NCBI GenBank assembly: GCA_001798075.1
Contig: MGRG01000002.1
Location: 1 to 46,630, forward strand
Length of the DNA stretch: 46,630 nt
Reading direction: 5' to 3'
DNA from: Deltaproteobacteria bacterium RIFCSPHIGHO2_01_FULL_43_49
Lineage (GTDB): Bacteria; UBA10199; SPLOWO2-01-44-7
Of the stretch, positions 35,057 through 43,581 are shown one piece after another. Under the pieces are notes generated by a model. The model had not been told where the DNA came from. It was given only the letters and a program-made list of their open reading frames with translations, and made no database searches. Positions within the stretch are counted from its first letter, which is position 1, and every line of letters starts with the position of its first letter. The position numbers and the translations under genes were made by a program.

Positions 35057-37570
35057 ATGTCTGATGTTAAAAAGATAGATAGCGGGGTAGGGCCGGCTTA
35101 TAAAGGCTTTTTAGAGGCCTTAGAGCAGGGTTCTATCCCCAATACCTTGGAGCTAGAAGAGGTCAAAAAGGTCCTCTATCCTCTACTTCAAGATGGCGCT
35201 CTTTCTCCAGAGGAAACAGACGACATCAATCATTTTTTGGATGATCTTGTTTCTAAAAAAATGGATGGGGTCCGATTTGATGAAGCCGTTTTTAAGCTTT
35301 TTCGCGCTCCAGCCCTGTCACGTCTGATTGGCAAAGAGGTTGAAGAAAATGCAGCACGCATGAATCGATTAGAAACTCTACAGCGTTTAAGAGAAGCCCA
35401 GCAAAAAAACCCGGCACTACCGCCACAGGCCATTCGAGAAGCCCTAGCCCCATTTTGTGCGAATGACACTTTTCAACCAGGTACCGAACAAGGCATTAAA
35501 GATTTCAAAGAATTATGGGCCTCTTCTGCTGGTTTTTTGGAATTTGGAGATAGCTTTGCATGGTATTTCAAAGACCCAGAAAAAAAAGCGGCTATAGTCT
35601 GTAACAATGCAAAAGATTTATTTTACCAAGCAGAACAGGAGGCCTTTGAAAAAAAGCTTTCAGGTTTTCCCAAACTGCTTCGCGATATTATTTCTGTCGG
35701 TACCATTCATCCTTCCGCGCAAGACAAATTGTTAGCTTGGGTAGAAGAAGTGGGAGTAAATCATCCCTTAGACCTTTCATTGAAAAAACTACCCCAAAGT
35801 TACCGCATCCCTATCTATGCCAGTTCAGGGCGCGAACGGAGGGTTTGGTATGATGCGATTGATTCCACACTCAAGTATCGCGATATTTTAGAACAGGCCC
35901 AAGCCCGTTTCAAAACAATTGCCGATTTGAAATCAGAAGGGATCCACGCGGAAGAACTAAAACCATTCGAAAAATATGAATTGGAAATTTCAAAAACAAT
36001 GGAAGCCCTCAAAAAACAGGTGGGGGATTCCATTGCCAGCGTTCCGAAAACTCATGAAAAATTGTTGATAAGGGCCAAGCTACGTTTCTTAAGGCAGCCA
36101 GAGTTTGAGGATACTCATGAAATGGCAAAGGCCTATTTGAAGGCGAGGGGAGTGAATTTTGATCCCGAAGATTCTACTTTTATTAATAATAAAGTGAACG
36201 AATTTTTTGAGGCGGTAATACACAAGGTCACCAAAGTTTTGGCAGATGGAACTAAAAGGACATTCGCTTTGACACCGGCGACAGTTCCTTTCGATATCAA
36301 AATCGGCTCAGCACTTGTCTTTTTGGGGCCTGTTGATGAAAAAAAACAATGCGATTCAAAAACATTTGATTATAATAAAGATGAGTCACCTGACACGGTT
36401 CAACTATGTGTCAATAGAGTGCAGGTACCCACAGACACTCTCGCAACAAAAATCACCTATACTGACGGCGCTACAAACATCCCTGAGGTTGTTTATAGCA
36501 ACAATCACGATAACCCTTTTTGCATAGAAGGATGCCAATTAACGGTAACAGATACCGATGGCGATCATATCCCTGATATCATTTTTGATAGGGGCAAACT
36601 TCCCGGCGGAAAGAGAGAGGCGCTTGTTTTTCCGGGGCTTGGAAAAAAATGGACCGATGCAGCAAGACTTATGGTTGAGTTTTCTTTGCAACCCTCAGGA
36701 GAAAAACGGTTCAGACCTACTTGGAAAGCCCCTTTCAAACTTATCAGCGGGGCTGACCTTACAAGCCTGCAAACCAGTCTGGATAAAACCCTGTCGGTCA
36801 TTGATTTGAGGGCCAGATCTCTCCAAGATGCCATTGGTGAGCCTTTCAATGAAACAGTCGATGGCGCGATTCCCTTTTTTGCCACAGGGGGGGATGGTTT
36901 CGCTTTCAAATTGCACTTGCTCGATTTTCACGATTTCAAACCCGATGACTTTCCTCTTTTAGTGGAGTTGGGTGCGGCACTGACTTTGAACCTTCAGCCT
37001 CATTACTTTCCCTCTTTGGGATTTGGTCAGCAAATTGTTGTTGTTAATCCAGAAAGAACGACTCAAACTTTAATTGACGAAGATGATGGGGATGATAGGA
37101 AGGAATTTACAAGAGAGACCCAAGAAGTGGTTGGCTATTCTTTTCCTGTGAATGAGCTCCCACTTTTGCAAGCCGATCTTGCGATAACACCCGATTTTAG
37201 TATTCCGCAGTTTCGCTATGTTTCTCTCATGACAGAATTTGGGGTACACGTTTTTGCTAACACGGTTGCAACAGCTAAAATAACAGCTGAGTTAGATCAT
37301 CAAGAAGGAAAATTTAAAAACTTTAGGATTATTGATACACAGGTGAATACACTAAACACTTCAGTAAACATCTATGCAGGTGTAGGTCTTCACTTTGATT
37401 TCCCTTTGGCAATCGTTCATCAAAATGCATCTTTGTGGCGGATCAATGCGAGCGCCATTTGTTATATCCATAGCCCTTCTTTTGGATCCGATTATCTGAC
37501 CATCGATAGCTACACAAACCTGTGTGTGATCAACGCAGGTATCGGCTACTCTTTTGGAGACCCTTTTTAA
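35057..37570 (+). CDS. Large protein of unknown function, helical N-part and beta-rich C-part
   Basis: The product has 837 aa from the ATG at 35057, which has GAGGGCG upstream; a TTG at 35027 lacks one. Residues 1-375 are helical and charged (EEVKKVLYPLLQDGALSPEE, QRLREAQQKNPALPPQ). The middle has a thrombospondin-3-like Ca site, DTDGDHIPDII. The last 250 residues alternate polar and hydrophobic (VELGAALTLNLQPHYFPSL, NIYAGVGLHFDFPLAIV) and end GIGYSFGDPF with a terminal Phe, as in outer-membrane barrels. No signal peptide is visible, which conflicts with export by Sec. One base separates it from the next gene. Confidence 0.75.
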   Translation: MSDVKKIDSGVGPAYKGFLEALEQGSIPNTLELEEVKKVLYPLLQDGALSPEETDDINHFLDDLVSKKMDGVRFDEAVFKLFRAPALSRLIGKEVEENAARMNRLETLQRLREAQQKNPALPPQAIREALAPFCANDTFQPGTEQGIKDFKELWASSAGFLEFGDSFAWYFKDPEKKAAIVCNNAKDLFYQAEQEAFEKKLSGFPKLLRDIISVGTIHPSAQDKLLAWVEEVGVNHPLDLSLKKLPQSYRIPIYASSGRERRVWYDAIDSTLKYRDILEQAQARFKTIADLKSEGIHAEELKPFEKYELEISKTMEALKKQVGDSIASVPKTHEKLLIRAKLRFLRQPEFEDTHEMAKAYLKARGVNFDPEDSTFINNKVNEFFEAVIHKVTKVLADGTKRTFALTPATVPFDIKIGSALVFLGPVDEKKQCDSKTFDYNKDESPDTVQLCVNRVQVPTDTLATKITYTDGATNIPEVVYSNNHDNPFCIEGCQLTVTDTDGDHIPDIIFDRGKLPGGKREALVFPGLGKKWTDAARLMVEFSLQPSGEKRFRPTWKAPFKLISGADLTSLQTSLDKTLSVIDLRARSLQDAIGEPFNETVDGAIPFFATGGDGFAFKLHLLDFHDFKPDDFPLLVELGAALTLNLQPHYFPSLGFGQQIVVVNPERTTQTLIDEDDGDDRKEFTRETQEVVGYSFPVNELPLLQADLAITPDFSIPQFRYVSLMTEFGVHVFANTVATAKITAELDHQEGKFKNFRIIDTQVNTLNTSVNIYAGVGLHFDFPLAIVHQNASLWRINASAICYIHSPSFGSDYLTIDSYTNLCVINAGIGYSFGDPF

Positions 37571-37571
37571 T

Positions 37572-38843
37572 ATGAGTGCGATGGAAAAACCGATTAAATT
37601 TTGTCCAAACTCTGAGCGGAGTTTGCCTGAATATGTTTTTGCTTTGGTGGGGCAAATCGATGGGCAACCTTGCACCACTTTCAAAGAGGTTCAAGACTCT
37701 TTTGATCAAGTCGTTTTTGAAAATGTGGGGCCTCTTGAAGTGGAAGAAGGTCACTGGCCTTTTTTGGTCAATCAATTTTCTAGAAACACCTCCAATTTTA
37801 GTCCTTTTCCAGATTTAGAAAAGTCGACGTTCAGCATGATGAACAACTATCTCGTCAGATGGAAAATCTTAGATAAGGGTGGAAATTTTCAAGAAGAGGG
37901 TTTGAAATCTTTAGAAAGTATTGTCAGAAACTTAAGAGGATCTCCTTTAGCATCTGTTAAGGGGGATTTAGATCTGTTGGCCAGTCGGCATCGAATGGCC
38001 ACCCTGATGGATCGCGCTGTTCTTTATCCCGCCATTGAGCGTCGTTTAGAAATAGCAACGGGGGGTTGTAAAATTCCTTTGACTCCTCAGTCGGTGCGAG
38101 AAGAAAGGGATTTTCTTGTGAAGTTTATGGAGTCGGGTGAATTTTCTCCTATCTGTCTCAAGCCAGAGCAAAGTGAAGGCCAAAGTGAAACTAAAGAGGG
38201 CGAGGCTATCCCTAAGGCGCTGACCCTTTTTGATTTTCGAAGTCGGTTTTTCAAAAGAAAACCGGTGAGTCCCATTGCACAACCAGAGGTAAAACCGGCG
38301 AAACCGGAAAAACGATACGGGGAGGTTGTTCTTGAACCTTTTAGCTCTTCGTTTAATATGCCCACCTCAGAAATGGGGCGAAAAGTTGCAGAGATGGATA
38401 TGTTTTTACCTCATGATTCTGGTTATGTGCAAATTTTTGGGGTTCGCTGGCTTGCTCGTTTCTACATTCCTGATACAGGCATTTTTACCGAAGCGGCGTT
38501 ATCTCTGGGGGGGCGTCACGGTGTCCAACACCTGGGGAGTAATGATCTGAAAAGTGAATGGTTTTATGAGGTGGGTTTGTTTGGGGCGGTGGGTTATACT
38601 TTTTTACAAACCTCTTGGCATGATCAGCCTTTTTCTCTTTTTTCCAGATTTGATATCAAACTTGCTGTTCAAGCAGCTTATAGTACAGGGTATTTGAGGA
38701 GTACGGTCCCGCCCGCTTTGTCGCTTGAAGGACGATTACTAAAACTTGGGCCGTTGCTTTTACAAGGCAGCGTCGAACAATATCTGGATGAACTGAGACA
38801 ACCAAGAAATTCCGCCACGATAAAATTACAACTCGGTTTATAG
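37572..38843 (+). CDS. Unknown protein, beta-rich C-terminus, partner of the preceding gene
   Basis: The product has 423 aa from ATG 37572; ATG 37581 is also possible. Residues 1-190 are helical with a few Cys. A Pro/Lys linker (SPIAQPEVKPAKPEKRYG) leads to a C-terminal half of alternating strands (FTEAALSLGGRHGVQHLG, WFYEVGLFGAVGYTFLQTS) ending IKLQLGL. It has the same two-part plan as its neighbour, with no signal peptide. The close spacing implies an operon of two secreted or surface-linked proteins, but nothing recognised confirms this. Its stop is 2 bp from the convergent aceA stop. Confidence 0.75.
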   Translation: MSAMEKPIKFCPNSERSLPEYVFALVGQIDGQPCTTFKEVQDSFDQVVFENVGPLEVEEGHWPFLVNQFSRNTSNFSPFPDLEKSTFSMMNNYLVRWKILDKGGNFQEEGLKSLESIVRNLRGSPLASVKGDLDLLASRHRMATLMDRAVLYPAIERRLEIATGGCKIPLTPQSVREERDFLVKFMESGEFSPICLKPEQSEGQSETKEGEAIPKALTLFDFRSRFFKRKPVSPIAQPEVKPAKPEKRYGEVVLEPFSSSFNMPTSEMGRKVAEMDMFLPHDSGYVQIFGVRWLARFYIPDTGIFTEAALSLGGRHGVQHLGSNDLKSEWFYEVGLFGAVGYTFLQTSWHDQPFSLFSRFDIKLAVQAAYSTGYLRSTVPPALSLEGRLLKLGPLLLQGSVEQYLDELRQPRNSATIKLQLGL

Positions 38844-38845
38844 CT

Positions 38846-40135
38846 CTAACTAACCACCTTTTTATTTTTAAACTGCTCCTTTTCCGTTGAACCCCCCATG
38901 GCGGTTGTAGAGCAAAGCCCGTGAGAAATCACTTGCACCACCTGATCAAAATAACCGGTTCCCACCTCTCGCTGATGTTTGGTTGCCGTGTAACCCGTTT
39001 TTTCCGTGGCGAACTCCTTTTCTTGGAGTTTTACGTAAGCAGGCATCCCCTCTTTTTTGAAATCAAGTGCCAATTCAAACATCGAATAGTTGAGGGCATG
39101 AAAACCGGCCAACGTGATAAACTGAAATTTATAGCCATAGGCCGCTAGTTCCCGTTGAAAACGTTTGATCGTTGCATCATCCAGATTTTTCTTCCAGTTG
39201 AAGGATGGTGAACAGTTATAGGCCAGCAATTTTCCAGGAAATTCATTCTGAACGGCTTCCGCAAATTTTTTGGCTTCATTGAGATCAGGGTGAGCTGTTT
39301 CACACCAGACCATGTCGGCATAGGGCGCATAAGCAATACCTCTTGCAATGGCGGCATCTAGGCCACCTTTGATTCTGAAAAAACCCTCCGGCGTTCGCTC
39401 GCCCGTTAAGAATTTTTTGTCTCTAGGATCAGTGTCGCTCGTAATCAGAAAAGCCCCATTCGCATCGGTTCTTGCAATGAGAACTGTTGGAACTCCCATC
39501 ACATCAGCGGCCAGTCTTGCCGCAGTAAGAGTGCGGATAAATTGACTAGTAGGCAGCAAAACTTTTCCGCCCATATGCCCGCATTTTTTCTCTGAGGAGA
39601 GCTGATCTTCAAAATGGACAGCAGCTGTGCCAGCCTCAATCATCGCCTTCATCAATTCAAAAGCATTCAGAGGGCCACCAAAACCGGCCTCGGCGTCGGC
39701 AACAATTGGTGCAAACCAATAAACATCATCGTCGTTTCCTTCGGCATGATGAATTTGATCGGCCCTTTGAAGAGTCTGGTTAATTTTTCGAACGACATTG
39801 GGGACACTGTTGGCAGGATATAAACTTTGGTCTGGATACATTTGGCCGGCAAGATTCGCGTCGGCTGCAACTTGCCAACCACTCAAGTAGATTGCCTTCA
39901 GTCCTGCCTTGACCATCTGCATGGCTTGATTGCCCGTTAAAGCGCCCAAGGCTGAGACAAACGATTCGGTATTAAGAAGATTCCAAAGTCTTTCGGCACC
40001 TAGCTTGGCCAGTGTGTATTCAATGTGAACACTCCCCTTTAGTTTTACCACATCTTCAGCACTGTAGGGTCTTGTGATTCCCTCCCATCTTTTCTCTTTG
40101 CTCCAGCTTTTTTCTAAGCGGTGTGCATCGAGCAT
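38846..40135 (-). CDS. aceA: Isocitrate lyase
   Basis: Splits isocitrate into succinate and glyoxylate. The product has 429 aa. The catalytic [17 protein letters not shown] contains the KKCGH motif. [20 protein letters not shown] binds Mg, and [14 protein letters not shown] completes the site. [14 protein letters not shown] is also conserved. It follows aceB by 18 bp with a purine-rich site upstream, forming an aceBA operon. Confidence 0.97.
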   Translation of the reverse strand: MLDAHRLEKSWSKEKRWEGITRPYSAEDVVKLKGSVHIEYTLAKLGAERLWNLLNTESFVSALGALTGNQAMQMVKAGLKAIYLSGWQVAADANLAGQMYPDQSLYPANSVPNVVRKINQTLQRADQIHHAEGNDDDVYWFAPIVADAEAGFGGPLNAFELMKAMIEAGTAAVHFEDQLSSEKKCGHMGGKVLLPTSQFIRTLTAARLAADVMGVPTVLIARTDANGAFLITSDTDPRDKKFLTGERTPEGFFRIKGGLDAAIARGIAYAPYADMVWCETAHPDLNEAKKFAEAVQNEFPGKLLAYNCSPSFNWKKNLDDATIKRFQRELAAYGYKFQFITLAGFHALNYSMFELALDFKKEGMPAYVKLQEKEFATEKTGYTATKHQREVGTGYFDQVVQVISHGLCSTTAMGGSTEKEQFKNKKVVS

Positions 40136-40153
40136 GATTTCCCCCTTTTGTGT

Positions 40154-41716
40154 TTAATTTTCCAGGTAGTCGTAAGCCACTAGAGTTAAAAAATCAGAAA
40201 ACTGATCGCTGGTCATCATTTGATCAAATAATTCGCTGGCGAGTGCCACTTTTCCATTCGTTTTAAATTTTACCATCTCTTCTTTGATGGTCTGGCGAAC
40301 AAGTTCCTTGGTTACTTTTCTGCCATCGGTCATTTTGGTTCCATGTTTTGTCCATTGCCAGACTTGGGCCCTTGAAATTTCCGCCGTGGCCGCATCTTCC
40401 ATCAAATTGTAGAGTGGTACACAACCAGAGCCTCTCAACCAAGCCTCCAAATAAAGAATCCCAACATTAATATTGGTTCTTAGACCTTTTTCCGTGATCT
40501 CTCCTAAGGGAACTTTCAATAAATCGTTAGCCGTCACTTTTACCTCTTCTCTTGAAATGGAAAGTTGATTTGGCCCCTTCATCTCTTCATCAAAAATTTT
40601 TGTCGCGATAGGGACCAAACCAGGGTGTGCGACCCAAGTGCCGTCATGACCGGCGGCCACCTCTCTTTTTTTGTCGGCGATCACTTTGTTGATGGCCTCT
40701 TCATTTGCTTGTGGGTCGTTTTTGATGGGAATTTGAGCCGCCATTCCCCCCATCGCGTGAGCCCCACGTTTGTGGCAAGTTTGAACGAGTAAATCGACAT
40801 AGGCCTTTAGAAATGCCTTATCCATTGTGACTTGAGCGCGATCCGGCAAAACAAATTGAGGATTATTCTTAAATTTTTTGATGAAGCTAAAAATATAGTC
40901 CCAACGGCCGCAATTTAAACCAACAATGTGATCCTTGAGTTCATAAAGAATCTCATCCATCTCAAAAGCCGCAAGAATGGTTTCAATGAGGACGGTAACT
41001 TTGATCGTTCCATTGGGGATACCCAATTCTTTTTGAGCAAAGATAAAAACATCATTCCAAAGTCTGGTTTCCAAATGGCTTTCCAATTTTGGAAGATAAA
41101 AATAGGGGCCAGTTCCTTTTTCAAGAAGTGTTTTGGCGTTGTGAAAAAAGTAGAGTCCAAAGTCAAAAAGCGATCCGGAAATTGGCTTGCCATCCAGCTT
41201 CACATGTTTTTCGACAAGATGCCAACCACGGGGACGCACCAATAATGTGGCGATTGTGTCATTGAGCTTATATTCTTTCCCTTCTGGACTGACATATGTA
41301 ATGGTTTTGTTGACCGCATCGCGCAAATTGATTTGACCTTGGATATTATTGTTCCAGGTTGGGGAGTTGGAGTCTTCAAAATCGGCCATAAAAACCTTGG
41401 CGCCGGAGTTCAAGGCATTGATAATCATTTTGCGGTCCACCGGGCCAGTAATTTCGACACGGCGATCTTGAAGGTCTTTGGGGGTGGGCGCTATTTTCCA
41501 ATCACTTTTGCGAATTTTTTCGGTCTCTTTTAAAAAATCGGGAAGCCAACCCGAATCGATTTTTTTTTGGATTTCACTTCTTTTTTCAAGGAGTTGAAGA
41601 CGTCTTGGTTCGAACTGGTGGCTTAAATTTTCAACGAAATGAAGAGCCTCTCGAGTTAGGATTGTTTTAAACTCGGCGGTGACTGGGGCCAAAACCTCAA
41701 TCCCGTTTCGTTGCAT
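40154..41716 (-). CDS. aceB: Malate synthase A
   Basis: Condenses glyoxylate with acetyl-CoA. The product has 520 aa from ATG 41716; a GTG at 41734 adds six residues. Signatures are VFMADFEDSNSPTWNN, LLVRPRGWHLVEKHV, VGLNCGRWDYIFS, HAMGGMAAQIPIK and GHDGTWVAHPGLVP, plus CVPLYNLMEDAATAEISRAQ. A TTGACA at 41749-41754 could begin its own promoter, but no good -10 is visible. The intron-containing tRNA-Lys lies 37-55 bp upstream on the same strand, so readthrough is also possible. Confidence 0.97.
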   Translation of the reverse strand: MQRNGIEVLAPVTAEFKTILTREALHFVENLSHQFEPRRLQLLEKRSEIQKKIDSGWLPDFLKETEKIRKSDWKIAPTPKDLQDRRVEITGPVDRKMIINALNSGAKVFMADFEDSNSPTWNNNIQGQINLRDAVNKTITYVSPEGKEYKLNDTIATLLVRPRGWHLVEKHVKLDGKPISGSLFDFGLYFFHNAKTLLEKGTGPYFYLPKLESHLETRLWNDVFIFAQKELGIPNGTIKVTVLIETILAAFEMDEILYELKDHIVGLNCGRWDYIFSFIKKFKNNPQFVLPDRAQVTMDKAFLKAYVDLLVQTCHKRGAHAMGGMAAQIPIKNDPQANEEAINKVIADKKREVAAGHDGTWVAHPGLVPIATKIFDEEMKGPNQLSISREEVKVTANDLLKVPLGEITEKGLRTNINVGILYLEAWLRGSGCVPLYNLMEDAATAEISRAQVWQWTKHGTKMTDGRKVTKELVRQTIKEEMVKFKTNGKVALASELFDQMMTSDQFSDFLTLVAYDYLEN

Positions 41717-41770
41717 GCGGGCGGAGAAAACCACAAATTGGGGGTTGATGTCAACTTTAAGATCATATTG

Positions 41771-42093
41771 TGGGTCGCCGGGGGATCGAACCCCGGACCC
41801 TCTGATTAAGCAACAGTTGTCTCCAAATTTCTCTGGAGTGTCGGACTATCTCATCTCGCCAAAGTTTGAACGGCGAGCCGGGCGCTTATGAGGGTTTATT
41901 GGTTGCCATCCTCACCCTCTAGTCTCTGCACCTTCCGAATTACTTGAATGGCTTCATTCGGCTTGGCTCAGGATTGGCATATCTGCTTTTAGGCGATTTA
42001 GCGTCTCCTGAATTCACCCGGTTTGCATATCCATCTCACGATGAATAGGACCCTTAATTGAGTCAGATGCTCTACCAACTGAGCTAGCGACCC
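41771..42093 (-). tRNA. tRNA-Lys (anticodon CTT), interrupted by a group I intron
   Basis: Exon 1 (42093-42061) gives acceptor GGGTCGC, D-arm GCTC..GAGC and anticodon stem TCTGA then CT. Exon 2 (41810-41771) gives CTTAA, stem TCAGA, T-arm CGGGG-TTCGATC-CCCCG, acceptor GCGACCC and discriminator A. Joined, the 73-nt tRNA is canonical, with loop CTCTTAA. The break follows U33. CCA is not encoded (CAA follows). Confidence 0.95.
41811..42060 (-). ncRNA. Group I self-splicing intron in tRNA-Lys(CTT)
   Basis: The intron has 250 nt, from C 42060 to the terminal G 41811. P1: exon GACT plus intron C pairs with the guide GGGTC (42053-42049), with U.G at the splice site. P10: guide ATTAAG pairs with exon CTTAAT. 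P2 is CATC-GTGA-GATG. P3 CCGGGT pairs with GCCCGG, P4 TCAGGA with TCCTGA (42006-42011/41968-41973). Q is AATCCTGAGCC; R is GTGCAGAGACTAGA (41918-41931); P7 GACTA pairs with TAGTC in S (41843-41850). P8 is TCGCC/GGCGA and P9 CTCCA/TGGAG. An extra hairpin GAGGGT/ACCCTC between P7 and P3' suggests the IA type. No homing endonuclease is present. Confidence 0.93.
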
Positions 42094-42117
42094 ATAACTA
42101 CTAAAAAACAAGATTCG

Positions 42118-42292
42118 AAATCCTAATATCTAAATCCTAAACAAATTCCAAATACTAAATTCAAATAACTAAATAGGTAGAATTGTTTGGAATTCGCAAT
42201 TTTGGTCATTGGGATTTGTCCTTCGACTTTGCTCAGGATGGTGAACTTGTCGAACCATTTAGAATTTAGGATTTAGTGCTTAGAATTTTTGA
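42118..42292. repeat. AT-rich nested inverted repeat enclosing a palindromic element
   Basis: CTAAATCCTAAA (42130-42141) pairs with TTTAGGATTTAG (42265-42276), and AATTCCAAA (42144-42152) with TTTGGAATT (42186-42194). Inside lies CCTTCGACTTTGCTCAGG (42220-42237), which matches the element in serS, followed by GTGAACTTGTCGAACC. No gene is present in 42094-42294. Confidence 0.7.
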
Positions 42293-42294
42293 GT

Positions 42295-43380
42295 TTATCT
42301 CGTATGGAAATCCTGCCTGTAGATTCGAAGAGTTGCAAGCAAGACGGCAACCAAAGTGGGGCCGGCTAAGATGCCGATGGGGCCCCAAAGTTTTAATCCG
42401 CCAAAGATCGCCAGAAAAAGCAAAACAGGGTGGATGTTCGTTTTACCCTGAATCAAAATCGGTTTCAAAACGTTATCAATCCCTGAGATCACAAAAAATC
42501 CGTAGATAAAAAGAAAGGTCGCCATTCCCCATTGCCCAGAAATCAGTAGATAGATGAATACCGGAACCCACACCGAACCGGTCCCCACAATCGGAACAAA
42601 CGCCATAATAAATGTCGCCAATCCTAAAAGAAGGGCGATATCGATTCCTGCAATCCAAAAACCGATGCCGGCCAATATCCCTTGCACCAGCGCCGTTAAA
42701 ATATAGCCATAGATGCACGCTCTGAGTGTAAGTCTAATTTCTTTAGCTAATGTTTTTTCATAAGTATTTTTGAGGGGGGAGAGGTCTAAAATTTCGTGAT
42801 AGAGTCTTGGACCGTCAACCAAAAGAAAATAGGTCAATATGACTGTGAATAATCCTCCCAAAAAGAAAGTTGCCGTTTTGGAAACAACCTTTGGCGAAAA
42901 TTGGTAGAGATATTGAGCGCTGTTTTGCGCCGCTTCCTTTAGCAGAGAGATGATATCAATTTCAAAACCAAGCGATTGCCGCCATGCTTCCAACTGCGGT
43001 GGTAGCCACCCCACTAGCAAATTTTGAAAGGTGTGATTGTGTATGTGTCCTGAAAAACCATGCGCTACTTTCAAAACCTGATCGGTAATGAGTGAAACAA
43101 GGACACCGGAGGGAAGAGCCAAAAAGATAGCAAACAAAACAAGGCAGAGGAAAGCGGCGGGGTGTCTTCTTCCCCTAAAAAGTTTGAGGAGACCTTGAAA
43201 AAGGGGTTCACAAGCTAAAGCGAGAACTAAAGAAAGAAGAATAATTCCGTAAAAAGGTTTTAAGAGCCAAAAAAATCCGATGAGAAGCGCAAATAAAACC
43301 ACCCAAAAAGCAACCTTTTCTAGATTTTGAATTCTGGAGTCCACCAACCGCAAGATATGCGGTTGGTGAGTATAACTCAA
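42295..43380 (-). CDS. AI-2E family transporter (PF01594)
   Basis: The product has about 361 aa with eight helices. The family landmarks are the paired N-terminal helices (FWVVLFALLIGFFWLLKPFY), a long central soluble segment, GIGFWIAGIDIALLLGLATF, IMAFVPIVGTGSVWVP and the C-terminal IDNVLKPILIQGKTNIHP. Members export AI-2, ions or unknown solutes; the function here is unknown. The start is uncertain: TTG 43380 is first, but the coding frame then runs through a strong hairpin (43342-43368). GTG 43344 just after it is an alternative. Confidence 0.88.
   Translation of the reverse strand: MSYTHQPHILRLVDSRIQNLEKVAFWVVLFALLIGFFWLLKPFYGIILLSLVLALACEPLFQGLLKLFRGRRHPAAFLCLVLFAIFLALPSGVLVSLITDQVLKVAHGFSGHIHNHTFQNLLVGWLPPQLEAWRQSLGFEIDIISLLKEAAQNSAQYLYQFSPKVVSKTATFFLGGLFTVILTYFLLVDGPRLYHEILDLSPLKNTYEKTLAKEIRLTLRACIYGYILTALVQGILAGIGFWIAGIDIALLLGLATFIMAFVPIVGTGSVWVPVFIYLLISGQWGMATFLFIYGFFVISGIDNVLKPILIQGKTNIHPVLLFLAIFGGLKLWGPIGILAGPTLVAVLLATLRIYRQDFHTR
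43342..43368. repeat. 11-bp-stem hairpin at the AI-2E permease start
   Basis: CACCAACCGCA (43342-43352) and TGCGGTTGGTG (43358-43368) pair perfectly around a 5-nt loop. It lies within the first codons of the TTG-started frame or in the 5' leader if translation begins later. Confidence 0.65.
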
Positions 43381-43384
43381 TTAT

Positions 43385-43403
43385 AAAAAGTTAGGCTCCT
43401 AAC
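43385..43403 (-). terminator. Rho-independent terminator
   Basis: On the minus strand GTTAGG-AG-CCTAAC is followed by TTTTT. It follows the lipoprotein genes and precedes the permease, so it would stop readthrough from 43582-44853. The stem is only 6 bp, so strength is moderate. Confidence 0.55.
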
Positions 43404-43406
43404 ATC

Positions 43407-43576
43407 TTCTCCGGCCTTTCCGAAAAACGCTTTCATAAATAAGATGGAGCTTCGGGGTCCTGTCCCTCCGGGATTGCACGCCCTCCCGACAGATCGGGCT
43501 GACAACCCTCCGGGCCACCCCTTCGCTCCGATCACACTACACTGAAGCGTTTTTCGCAAGGGTGCTCCAAACTATA
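43407..43576. repeat. Dispersed 170-bp structured element, copy 2
   Basis: Same plan as copy 1 at 31337-31507. CCTTTCCGAAAAACGC (43415-43430) pairs with GCGTTTTTCGCAAGGG (43547-43562). The centre keeps a hairpin, CCCGA-CAGA-TCGGG. Direct copies of TATAAAAAGTTA flank it at 43382-43393 and 43573-43584, the second overlapping the lipoprotein stop codon. Confidence 0.8.
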
Positions 43577-43581
43577 AAAAG

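Noticed and set aside
41811-42060. Assembly break or two tRNA fragments
   Set aside because: Both halves join to one perfect tRNA, and the intervening sequence has every core element of a group I intron.
41811-42060. Homing endonuclease inside the intron
   Set aside because: The intron is 250 nt and has no open frame long enough for a LAGLIDADG or GIY-YIG protein.
42118-42292. CRISPR array in the AT-rich repeat region
   Set aside because: The repeats are inverted and irregularly spaced, with no constant repeat-spacer unit and no cas genes.
43385-43403. GTTAGGC/CCTAAC sequence resembling an integron attC core site
   Set aside because: No integrase, no cassette array, and the paired sites are adjacent with a 2-bp loop instead of being separated; the T-run makes a terminator the simpler reading.
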